The position numbers and the translations under genes were made by a program. This document shows, one piece after another, positions 7,807 to 12,765 of a stretch of 12,765 bases of DNA (position 1 is its first letter; each line of letters starts with the position of its first letter). Source of the stretch: an uncultured Elusimicrobia bacterium (GTDB taxonomy: Bacteria; Elusimicrobiota; Elusimicrobia; Elusimicrobiales; Elusimicrobiaceae). Location of the stretch: NCBI GenBank assembly GCA_945483375.1, contig CALYRQ010000007.1, positions 1-12,765 on the forward strand, written 5' to 3'. The notes beneath the pieces were generated by a model that was not told where the DNA came from, ran no database searches, and saw only the letters and a list, made by a program, of their open reading frames with translations.

Positions 7807-7849
7807 TTTGGGGTAATGTTTTTAAGCCTTTGGCAAGGAGAAAAGGTAT

Positions 7850-8347
7850 ATGAAAAAAATTATCGCTTTAGTTGCGCTTTTAGCTAAAATTATCGCTTTA
7901 GTTGCGCTTGTAGCTTTTGCGGGCGCGACCGTTTTTGCGCAGAAATACGCCAGCGTTAACGCCAAAAGAGCCAACATCCGCTCTTGCGCCGGCACCAAGT
8001 GTTCCATTAAATGGTACGCGTGGAGATATACACCCGTTATTATGGTAAAAACCAATGAGGACAAAAGTTGGGTCCTCGTGAAAGATTTTGAAGGTTTCAG
8101 CGGCTGGATTTCCGCCGATTTGTTAAGCCCCGCGGGCGGTATGTCCGCCAAAGTGGATTTGAACGTCCGCAAAGATCCGTCCGCCAGCGCGGAAATCGTC
8201 TGCACGGTGGAAAAGGGCTATCCCTTTAAATACCTGGCCAAAAAAGGCAGCTGGATTCAGGTAGTGGACGACCCGGCCGACTCCAAAGCCGGCCAGTGCA
8301 AAGGTTGGGTGTACAACGCCAACCTGTGGGGTTTCTTTAAACAATAA
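7850..8347 (+). CDS. Exported protein with two bacterial SH3 domains
   Basis: Predicted periplasmic or surface protein of 165 residues. Bacterial SH3 (SH3b) domains usually bind peptidoglycan or peptides, so a cell-wall role is plausible but unproven. Signal peptide is 1-30, with cleavage likely after VFA. SH3b repeat 1 is about 32-93 (YASVNAKRANIRSCAGTKCS, then SWVLVKDFEGFSGWISADLL). Repeat 2 is about 97-161 (KVDLNVRKDPSASAEIV, then SWIQVVDDPADSKAGQCKGW). Four cysteines (46, 51, 118, 150) could form disulfides. The signal peptide carries a 30-bp tandem duplication. It is monocistronic, with SD AAGGAG ahead and a terminator at 8366-8393. There is no catalytic domain. Confidence 0.9.
   Translation: MKKIIALVALLAKIIALVALVAFAGATVFAQKYASVNAKRANIRSCAGTKCSIKWYAWRYTPVIMVKTNEDKSWVLVKDFEGFSGWISADLLSPAGGMSAKVDLNVRKDPSASAEIVCTVEKGYPFKYLAKKGSWIQVVDDPADSKAGQCKGWVYNANLWGFFKQ
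7856..7915 (+). repeat. Tandem 30-bp duplication inside a signal-peptide coding region
   Basis: Two adjacent 30-base units, 7856-7885 and 7886-7915, differ at one base (T at 7880, G at 7910). They encode KIIALVALLA followed by KIIALVALVA. Removing one unit leaves an ordinary 20-residue signal peptide, so one copy is probably a recent insertion that keeps the frame. Confidence 0.95.
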
Positions 8348-8365
8348 GACGTTTTTTTGCAGGAC

Positions 8366-8393
8366 AAAAGGGGCCTTTGCGGGCCCCTTTTTT
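8366..8393 (+). terminator. Rho-independent terminator after the SH3-domain gene
   Basis: Stem AAAAGGGGCC (8366-8375) with GGCCCCTTTT (8382-8391), six-base loop TTTGCG, and T residues following. It begins 18 bases after the stop codon. Confidence 0.9.
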
Positions 8394-8452
8394 GCCCGTC
8401 CGATTGGGCTTGAAAAAAGCCGGAAACAGAATAGACTGTAATAAAAGCGGCC

Positions 8453-8482
8453 TTGTCAAAGGTTTCGCGAAAAGGGTAAAAT
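8453..8482 (+). promoter_or_regulatory. Promoter of the CcmH-like gene, leaderless geometry
   Basis: TTGTCA (8453-8458), 18-base spacer, TAAAAT (8477-8482), then six bases to ATG at 8489, so the predicted start of transcription is the start codon. AAAGGG at 8471-8476 is 12 bases from ATG, too far for a normal SD. A TATAAT at 8482-8487 is too close to the ATG to serve this start. Confidence 0.5.
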
Positions 8483-8488
8483 ATAATT

Positions 8489-8959
8489 ATGAAGAAAATT
8501 TTAATTGCGGCGGCCGCCGCCAGCGTGATTGCGTGCGCTTTCTGTCTGGCCCGTTCCGTCAGCGAAGGACGCTTTAACATTTCGGGCACCGTAACCGTGC
8601 CGGACCGGCTGGTCCGCATGGCGGAGTCTGACAATAACTCGTGCGCCATTATCGTCAAAAACGAGGCCGACGTTCCCGTGGCCATCAAACGCGTGGTGAA
8701 CCCCAAGTTCCCGCTCGCATTTACCATGGGCGAAGAGGATCTTTTGGCCGAAAGTTTGGACGGTGCGCTTAAACTGGAAGTACAAATTAACAATCACGGC
8801 CAGTTGGGGCTTATTAAGCAGGGCGATATCTTCGGCGCTTCCGAACAGATGATTAAACCCAACGCCAAAAACGTGCTTGTTCAGGCGGATAAAACCATGG
8901 GGCGCGTGCAGTTGGCGCGCAACGTGAAAGGTAACTTTTTCCGCACCGCCGCCAGATAA
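8489..8959 (+). CDS. Exported stand-alone domain resembling the CcmH/CcmI (CycH) C-terminal region
   Basis: A 156-residue exported protein. Residues 1-16 are a signal sequence, MKKILIAAAAASVIAC, in which VIAC could be a weak lipobox with Cys16 lipid-modified. The rest (about 29-135) reads like the periplasmic C-terminal domain of cytochrome c maturation protein CcmI/CycH: ISGTVTVPDRLVRM near the start, a central PVAIKRVVNPKFPLAFTM, then an LKLEVQINNHGQ segment and QGDIFG. In the known family this domain follows a membrane and TPR part that handles apocytochrome c; neither is present here, and no haem genes are near. A role in cytochrome maturation is therefore not claimed. The match was made by eye and is moderately confident. 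The gene is monocistronic with its own promoter. Confidence 0.72.
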   Translation: MKKILIAAAAASVIACAFCLARSVSEGRFNISGTVTVPDRLVRMAESDNNSCAIIVKNEADVPVAIKRVVNPKFPLAFTMGEEDLLAESLDGALKLEVQINNHGQLGLIKQGDIFGASEQMIKPNAKNVLVQADKTMGRVQLARNVKGNFFRTAAR

Positions 8960-8965
8960 TAAGCC

Positions 8966-9002
8966 GTAAGGGTTCCGCGTTATTGGTTGCGGCGTTCCTT
9001 AC
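8966..9002 (+). other. Imperfect hairpin after the CcmH-like gene
   Basis: GTAAGG (8966-8971) pairs with CCTTAC (8997-9002), with an inner CCGC/GCGG pairing. It has no T tract, so it may be an mRNA 3' end structure ahead of the true terminator. Confidence 0.4.
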
Positions 9003-9027
9003 ATTTGGCAGTTGGTTGAAACGATTT

Positions 9028-9062
9028 ACAACGGATAAGCGAGATCTTATCCGTTGTTTTTT
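9028..9062 (+). terminator. Rho-independent terminator after the CcmH-like gene
   Basis: Perfect 12-bp stem ACAACGGATAAG (9028-9039) with CTTATCCGTTGT (9046-9057), six-base loop, then TTTTT. Confidence 0.9.
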
Positions 9063-9107
9063 ATATGTTATGCGCGATGTCCGCCCGCAGTATAGAGGTA
9101 AAAATTC

Positions 9108-9120
9108 TTACATCTTGTAA
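9108..9120. promoter_or_regulatory. Small inverted repeat upstream of the protease promoter
   Basis: TTACA, a TCT spacer, then TGTAA, centred about 58 bases before the predicted start of the protease gene. Such a 5-3-5 palindrome could be an operator, but it is short and may be chance. Confidence 0.2.
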
Positions 9121-9156
9121 ATGGTACAGCATTTTATGGGGCGCGTGATGGAAAAC

Positions 9157-9165
9157 TGGTATAAT
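9157..9165 (+). promoter_or_regulatory. Extended -10 of the protease gene, leaderless geometry
   Basis: TGG TATAAT, then GTTTCC, then ATG at 9172. The six-base gap puts the transcription start at the A of ATG. No -35 and no SD are seen. Confidence 0.6.
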
Positions 9166-9171
9166 GTTTCC

Positions 9172-10137
9172 ATGAAAAAGTTTATGTTAACGGGGTTGGC
9201 GGTTTTGGGCGCGTGCGCCGCGTTTTCGCAGGTGAGTGTTATCAGCGTGACGGACGAAAACAAACACGCCACCAAAGACGATTTTTCCCATACGTTTGAG
9301 TATTATATCCTTCCTTCCGGCCGGGCGGCGGGCGGCAAATGCCAGGCCACGCGCATCGGGAGGCGCTGGTTTGCCACGGCGGCGCACTGTGTTACCCCGC
9401 TGTGCGACAACGGGTGTACACTGGAGGTGGATTTGTTGGAACAGCCGATGTCCGCCCGCGCTTCCGTGCGTCATTCGGCTAAACAGCCGGCCGTTTTTGT
9501 TCACCCGGATTATAAACCCGGCGCGCTTGCGTTAAACGATTTCGCCCTCTTCCGCCTGGATTTGGACCGCACCCCGCTTACGTATTATCGCCGCGGCGTA
9601 CAAAACGTAGCGGTGCCTTCCAAAACGTTTGCCGCCTTTTTGGATAAAAACCGCCGGGCGGCCAGTCAGTTAAAACACATTCAAAGCCCTGTATTTCCGT
9701 CGCTGGTTTTATTCGGACAGGGAAATTATGTAATGAAAGGGACGATTTCGGTCATCGCTATTTTCAGCGGAAAACGCCGCGTGAAGAAAGACCCGCATCC
9801 CGTGCATTACGTAAACGACCTGGGCTTTGCCTATACGGAAAATTTCGGCATTATCCAGGGGATGAGCGGCTCGGGCGTGATGACCAACACGGGAGAACTG
9901 TTAGGGATTATTTCGGGCAATTTAACCACCTCGCGCCCGGTGTTAAACAAAGCGGCGCTGACGGAAGAGTTTTTTATGTTTCCCGTGTTTAACAAGCGCA
10001 CGGCCGAATTTATGCAGGAGGTCATGGGCAGCGATTATTATAAACTGGATTGGAAAGACGCTTATCCGTCCCTGGTGCGTAAGTCCCGCCGGAATTACCG
10101 GGACATTGTAAACATTGTGCGCGGCGTAGCCAACTGA
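9172..10137 (+). CDS. Exported trypsin-like serine protease (S1 fold)
   Basis: Predicted periplasmic or secreted endopeptidase of 321 residues. The signal peptide is about 1-19; LGAC (12-15) is a possible but poor lipobox. The catalytic triad is visible: His72 in FATAAHC, Asp123 in LNDFALFRLD, and Ser232 in QGMSGSG, where trypsin has GDSGG and this protein has Met for Asp before the Ser. Cysteines 57, 73, 78 and 82 cluster near the active-site His and could form disulfides. A tail of about 65 residues after the Ser region has no assigned role. The start at 9172 is preferred over an in-frame ATG at 9121 because the signal peptide begins with MKKFML there and a -10 element sits six bases upstream. 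It is monocistronic and convergent with obg. Confidence 0.9.
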   Translation: MKKFMLTGLAVLGACAAFSQVSVISVTDENKHATKDDFSHTFEYYILPSGRAAGGKCQATRIGRRWFATAAHCVTPLCDNGCTLEVDLLEQPMSARASVRHSAKQPAVFVHPDYKPGALALNDFALFRLDLDRTPLTYYRRGVQNVAVPSKTFAAFLDKNRRAASQLKHIQSPVFPSLVLFGQGNYVMKGTISVIAIFSGKRRVKKDPHPVHYVNDLGFAYTENFGIIQGMSGSGVMTNTGELLGIISGNLTTSRPVLNKAALTEEFFMFPVFNKRTAEFMQEVMGSDYYKLDWKDAYPSLVRKSRRNYRDIVNIVRGVAN

Positions 10138-10154
10138 TTGGAAAGATATGAATA

Positions 10155-10188
10155 AAAAACCCCGGATCCATGCGGAACCGGGGTTTTT
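10155..10188. terminator. Bidirectional terminator between the protease gene and obg
   Basis: AAAAACCCCGG (10155-10165) pairs over 11 bp with CCGGGGTTTTT (10178-10188). T-rich tails exist on both strands, so it serves both convergent genes. Confidence 0.9.
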
Positions 10189-10203
10189 ATATTGTTTTGC
10201 GGA

Positions 10204-11580
10204 TTATTTTTTGCCTTCGCGGCGCGCTTTGCGTTTGGCCAAGCGTTCTGCTTTGGTTTCGCGCCGTTTATAACCGGCGTGTTCGGGCGAGTTGGGGGCT
10301 TCTTCGTCAAAATCCCCATTCCATTCAAATTCGCGTCCGCCCACAATCAGCGTATCGCCGTCTTCTACGCCGTATTTCAAAAGGGCTTTTTCCAAACCGA
10401 TTTTTTTGAAAATCCCGCGCAAACGCGTGACGGCTTCCGGTTGGTTGAAATTCGTCATCGCGATAAATTCCACCACCTTTTTGCCTGTAATGTGGATCAC
10501 GTCGTTTTCGTCGCGCTCAATGGAAAAAATCGGTTCCACTTTGTGCGTGGCGGCCGTTTTTTCTTCTATAACAGGCTGTTCCACTGGCGTGGCGGCCAGA
10601 ATTTTGACGACTTCGTCCAAAATTCTATCCACGCCTTCGCCCGTGGCGGCGGACATTAGCATGACTTTATGTTTTTTGAATTTCTTTTTAATGGTTTCGT
10701 ACGCTTTTTGGGCTTCCGGTAAGTCCATTTTGTTCACCACAATAATGCGCGGTTTGGCAAACAGTTTTTTATCAAACGCTTTTAATTCTGCTTCAATCAC
10801 TTTGACGGATTTTTCCGCACTCATGCCGTCAAAGCCGTCCGGGTCCACCACGTGCAACAATACGCGCGTGCGTTCAATATGTTTTAAAAACTGGTGGCCG
10901 AGTCCTTTGCCTTCGCTGGCGCCTTCAATAATACCCGGAATGTCGGCCGTGGCAAAGCTGATTCCCTTATGAAGCGTAATCCCCAGGTTGGGGTTTAACG
11001 TGGTAAACGGATAGTCCGCAATGCGCGGGCGCGCCGCCGAAATGCGGCTTAAAAACGTGCTTTTGCCCGCGTTGGGGAAACCGACCAGCCCCAGGTCCGC
11101 CAGCACTTTGAGTTCCAAAATAAGCGTGACTTCTTCGCCCGGCTGGCCGTTTTCGGCGATGTGCGGCGCGGTGTTGTTGCGCGTTTTAAAAGACTGGTTG
11201 CCCCGTCCGCCCATACCGCCGCGCGCCACAATAAATTGCTGGCCGGGTTTTGTTAAATCGGCGATGACGCGCCCGTCCTGTTTTACAATCGTTCCGCACG
11301 GCACGCGGATGATTTTGTCTTCGCCCGCGCGGCCTGTTTTATTGTACGTTCCGCCTTTTTCGCCGTTTTGGGCTTCGATATGCGGGTTATACGCCAGTTC
11401 CAAAAGCGTGGTTAAGTTAGGTTCGGCCTGTAAGATAACGTCGCCGCCGCGTCCGCCGCAGCCGCCGTTGGGGCCGCCGAACTCGATAAATTTTTCGCGG
11501 CGGAAAGATAAACAGCCGTCGCCGCCTTTTCCGGCGGTTACGTAAATTTTAACGCGGTCTAAAAAACTTCCCGATTGCAT
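10204..11580 (-). CDS. obg: Obg/CgtA GTPase
   Basis: Essential GTP-binding protein linked to late assembly of the 50S ribosomal subunit and to stress responses. It has 458 residues in standard order. The glycine-rich Obg fold covers 1-158 (VTAGKGGDGCLSFRREKF; FGGPNGGCGGRGGDV). The G domain follows, with P-loop GFPNAGKST (167-175), DIPG (213-216), NKMD (283-286) and an SAATGEG segment as G5. An OCT domain covers about 345-425, then a highly basic tail. SD AGAGGA (11590-11585) is four bases from ATG. A 48-residue basic protein gene lies 46 bases upstream and probably shares the transcript. Nearness to rplU-rpmA is a common bacterial arrangement (rplU-rpmA-obg), here split by a terminator. Confidence 0.98.
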   Translation of the reverse strand: MQSGSFLDRVKIYVTAGKGGDGCLSFRREKFIEFGGPNGGCGGRGGDVILQAEPNLTTLLELAYNPHIEAQNGEKGGTYNKTGRAGEDKIIRVPCGTIVKQDGRVIADLTKPGQQFIVARGGMGGRGNQSFKTRNNTAPHIAENGQPGEEVTLILELKVLADLGLVGFPNAGKSTFLSRISAARPRIADYPFTTLNPNLGITLHKGISFATADIPGIIEGASEGKGLGHQFLKHIERTRVLLHVVDPDGFDGMSAEKSVKVIEAELKAFDKKLFAKPRIIVVNKMDLPEAQKAYETIKKKFKKHKVMLMSAATGEGVDRILDEVVKILAATPVEQPVIEEKTAATHKVEPIFSIERDENDVIHITGKKVVEFIAMTNFNQPEAVTRLRGIFKKIGLEKALLKYGVEDGDTLIVGGREFEWNGDFDEEAPNSPEHAGYKRRETKAERLAKRKARREGKK

Positions 11581-11595
11581 AATGTCCTCTGTGTT

Positions 11596-11609
11596 GGCGG
11601 CGGGCCGCC
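11596..11609 (-). other. Short GC hairpin between the 48-residue gene and obg
   Basis: GGCGG/CCGCC stem around a four-base loop, directly ahead of the obg SD. There is no T tract, so it is more likely an mRNA structure than a terminator. Confidence 0.35.
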
Positions 11610-11626
11610 GGTTTATTAAATTAAAA

Positions 11627-11773
11627 TCAGTCTGCCAGTTCCTGCGCCAGCAGTTTTTTTGACAAACTGCGTTTGGCCTTCGTCCGCGCCCTTTTTACTT
11701 TGGCGCGGGCGGAAGTTTTGGTGCAGGTATACGTCCATTCATCCTGCGAAACGTGCAGTTCGTCTTTCTTCAT
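11627..11773 (-). CDS. Small basic protein, 48 residues, unknown
   Basis: Not a recognised family. The frame runs MKKDELHVSQDEWTYTC, then a Lys/Arg-rich stretch (about 20-40, SARAKVKRAR and TKAKRSLSKK), and ends LLAQELAD. The acidic start, strongly basic middle and lack of a hydrophobic segment suggest a cytoplasmic RNA- or ribosome-binding protein, which would suit a place just before obg; this is inference. Support that it is real: an extended -10 six bases before its ATG, no other gene in the 297-base gap between rpmA and obg, and a spacing of 46 bases to obg. It has no SD. Confidence 0.7.
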   Translation of the reverse strand: MKKDELHVSQDEWTYTCTKTSARAKVKRARTKAKRSLSKKLLAQELAD

Positions 11774-11779
11774 GTCTTA

Positions 11780-11788
11780 ATTATAACA
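11780..11788 (-). promoter_or_regulatory. Extended -10 of the 48-residue gene and obg, leaderless geometry
   Basis: On the minus strand TGT TATAAT, then TAAGAC, then ATG at 11773. The start of transcription is predicted at the A of ATG. It lies beyond the rpmA terminator, so obg has its own transcription unit. Confidence 0.6.
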
Positions 11789-11828
11789 GGTGCGTTTCTG
11801 TTTGCCGTACCTTAAAAAGGGTTATTAC

Positions 11829-11863
11829 AAAAAAAGCGGCAGGAATAAACCCTGCCGCTTTTT
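11829..11863 (-). terminator. Rho-independent terminator after rplU-rpmA
   Basis: AAAAAGCGGCAGG (11831-11843) pairs over 13 bp with CCTGCCGCTTTTT (11851-11863). On the minus strand TTTT follows the stem. It ends the rplU-rpmA transcript 15 bases after the rpmA stop. Confidence 0.92.
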
Positions 11864-11877
11864 AAACTGTGAAGCGT

Positions 11878-12264
11878 TTATTTGGCCGCGTCAGCTTTTT
11901 TGGCTTTGGCGGGAGCTTTTTTCGCAGCCGGTTTCTTGGCGGCGGGCTTTTTGGCGGCGGTTTTTGCCGCGGCTTTTTTGGCCGGCTCTTTGGCTTCTTT
12001 GGTTTCCGCAACTTTGGGGTACACGGAAATCTGTTGTTTGCCTCTTCTCACCCATTCAAAGGTGACGATACCCGACACGCGGGCAAAAAGGCTGTCATCG
12101 CTGCTTCTCGTTACGTTGGTACCGGGCAAGAATTTGGTACCGCGTTGGCGGACGATGATTTCCCCAGCGTTCACAAACTGGGAGCCGTAGCGTTTAATAC
12201 CTAAACGCTGGCCGTGGCTGTCTCTTCCGTTGGAGGAAGAACCTTGAGCTTTTGTGTGTGCCAT
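11878..12264 (-). CDS. rpmA: 50S ribosomal protein bL27 with long basic C-terminal tail
   Basis: Ribosomal large-subunit protein near the peptidyl-transferase centre. The N-terminus [16 protein letters not shown] starts with the mature-type sequence, without the cleaved leader seen in Firmicutes. The core runs to about 87 ([41 protein letters not shown]). Typical bL27 is about 85-90 residues; here residues 88-128 add a tail of repeated Lys, Ala and Pro ([19 protein letters not shown]), like histone H1-type tails. SD GGGAG (12277-12273) precedes ATG. It is second in the operon after rplU, 15 bases apart. Confidence 0.97.
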   Translation of the reverse strand: MAHTKAQGSSSNGRDSHGQRLGIKRYGSQFVNAGEIIVRQRGTKFLPGTNVTRSSDDSLFARVSGIVTFEWVRRGKQQISVYPKVAETKEAKEPAKKAAAKTAAKKPAAKKPAAKKAPAKAKKADAAK

Positions 12265-12279
12265 AGTTTAGTCTCCCAA

Positions 12280-12588
12280 TTACGCGAACTGGATATCCGT
12301 GATTTTAATTTGCGTCAAATCCTGTCTGTGGCCGATGGTTCTTTCGTAACCTTTTTTCGGTCTTTTTTTGAAGACGCGGATTTTGGGACCTCTCAAATGT
12401 TTTACCACTTGAGCGGTGACCTTGGCCGTGTTGGCCTTGGTATCTGCCGAGGTACCTTCTTCGTCAGCCGCCCAGAGAACTTTCAGTTCTACCGTGGCTC
12501 CGGCTTCCGCTTCCAGTTTTTCAACCTGCAGATCTTGACCGGGTTTTACCCAGTACTGTTTTCCACCAGTTTCAATGATTGCGTACAT
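12280..12588 (-). CDS. rplU: 50S ribosomal protein bL21
   Basis: Large-subunit rRNA-binding protein; 102 residues is the normal length. The N-terminal MYAIIETGGKQYWVKPGQ and the RGPKIRVFKKRPKKGYERTIGHRQDLTQIKITDI region (about 66-99) are diagnostic. It is first in the rplU-rpmA operon. No SD is present before ATG; a -10 element lies six bases upstream, and a second upstream promoter with a hairpin-containing leader is possible. Confidence 0.98.
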   Translation of the reverse strand: MYAIIETGGKQYWVKPGQDLQVEKLEAEAGATVELKVLWAADEEGTSADTKANTAKVTAQVVKHLRGPKIRVFKKRPKKGYERTIGHRQDLTQIKITDIQFA

Positions 12589-12594
12589 AGTTTT

Positions 12595-12603
12595 ATTATA
12601 CCA
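12595..12603 (-). promoter_or_regulatory. Extended -10 of rplU, leaderless geometry
   Basis: TGG TATAAT, then AAAACT, then ATG at 12588. Same layout as at the protease, 48-residue and dGTPase genes. No SD is seen. Confidence 0.55.
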
Positions 12604-12627
12604 AATAAAGAGAAAACACTCCCTCCC

Positions 12628-12662
12628 GGCCGTTTCCGGCCCGGCGCGGAGAGTTACTCTCC
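12628..12662 (-). other. Two hairpins in the possible rplU leader
   Basis: Read on the minus strand, GGAGAG/CTCTCC (12662-12648, three-base loop) is followed by GGCCG-GAAA-CGGCC (12641-12628), a stem with a GNRA tetraloop. They would lie in a leader started from the upstream -10 at 12679-12684. In many bacteria rplU leaders carry regulatory RNA; no specific class is recognised here. Confidence 0.4.
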
Positions 12663-12678
12663 CTTAATTTGTATATAT

Positions 12679-12687
12679 ATTATAGCA
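12679..12687 (-). promoter_or_regulatory. Possible second, upstream promoter of rplU
   Basis: Extended -10 TGC TATAAT on the minus strand (TATAAT 12684-12679), predicted start near 12672, giving a leader of about 84 bases that holds two hairpins. No -35 match is visible. Confidence 0.45.
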
Positions 12688-12765
12688 TAATTGCGCTTTG
12701 CGCGCGTGACCGCCTACGGCGCCCTTTGAGGAATGAGGTTATATAATCGCACCGCAGGCGCATGC

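Noticed and set aside
7822..8205. 127-residue minus-strand frame opposite the SH3 protein
   Set aside because: Its repeats only mirror the 30-bp duplication, and the plus-strand protein has clear domains, promoter and SD.
9121..9171. Upstream ATG for the protease adding 17 residues
   Set aside because: It would bury the signal peptide behind a hydrophilic extension and overlaps the -10 element; the 9172 start fits better.
10192..11545. Long plus-strand frames opposite obg
   Set aside because: Shadow frames of a highly conserved GTPase gene.
1..12765. CRISPR array, IS element, prophage, tRNA or rRNA
   Set aside because: No spaced direct repeats, transposase or integrase frames, or tRNA/rRNA-like sequences were seen.

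Overview
This 12.8-kb window is ordinary bacterial chromosome: compact genes on both strands, many short hairpin terminators, and housekeeping genes mixed with exported proteins of narrow distribution. No phage, IS, CRISPR, tRNA or rRNA signal was seen. Many proteins start with MKK plus a Sec signal peptide, so the cell probably has a periplasm. A trypsin-like exported protease, an exported two-SH3 protein and a very large signal-peptide-plus-MFS-like protein would suit a gut or host-associated Elusimicrobiota member. That assignment is inference from general style and is only moderately to weakly supported.

Layout. At 1-328 (-) is the 5' part of a dGTPase-like HD hydrolase gene, interrupted by an in-frame TAA just before its HD motif. 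Divergent from it is coaD (377-865, coenzyme A synthesis). The stretch 866-1252 holds the coaD terminator, a promoter, a highly structured RNA leader (or small RNA) and a strong hairpin terminator only 36 bases before the next start codon. Then comes a 1213-residue protein (1253-4894): signal peptide, about 640 exported residues, then an MFS-like membrane region. A 15-bp hairpin at 4915-4948 separates it from a convergent minus-strand operon: Nfu-type Fe-S scaffold (7475-7699), PHP phosphoesterase (6659-7474) and SulP anion transporter (4976-6655), packed almost without gaps.

From 7777 to 10188 lie three single-gene exported units on the plus strand, each with its own promoter and terminator: a double SH3b protein (7850-8347), a stand-alone CcmH/CcmI C-terminal-like domain protein (8489-8959) and a trypsin-fold serine protease (9172-10137). 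The right end is a minus-strand ribosome block: rplU (bL21), rpmA (bL27 with a long Lys/Ala/Pro tail), then a separate unit of a 48-residue basic protein followed by obg.

The most unusual observation is about gene starts. Five of the nine apparent transcription units lack a well-placed Shine-Dalgarno sequence and instead have a -10-like hexamer exactly six bases before ATG, mostly extended by TGN. This is the geometry expected when transcription begins at the A of ATG, so leaderless mRNAs. The other four units have clear SD sequences. Other points of interest are the structured leader with an internal terminator before the giant gene, the interrupted dGTPase gene, a 30-bp tandem duplication inside the SH3 protein's signal peptide, and the tail on bL27.
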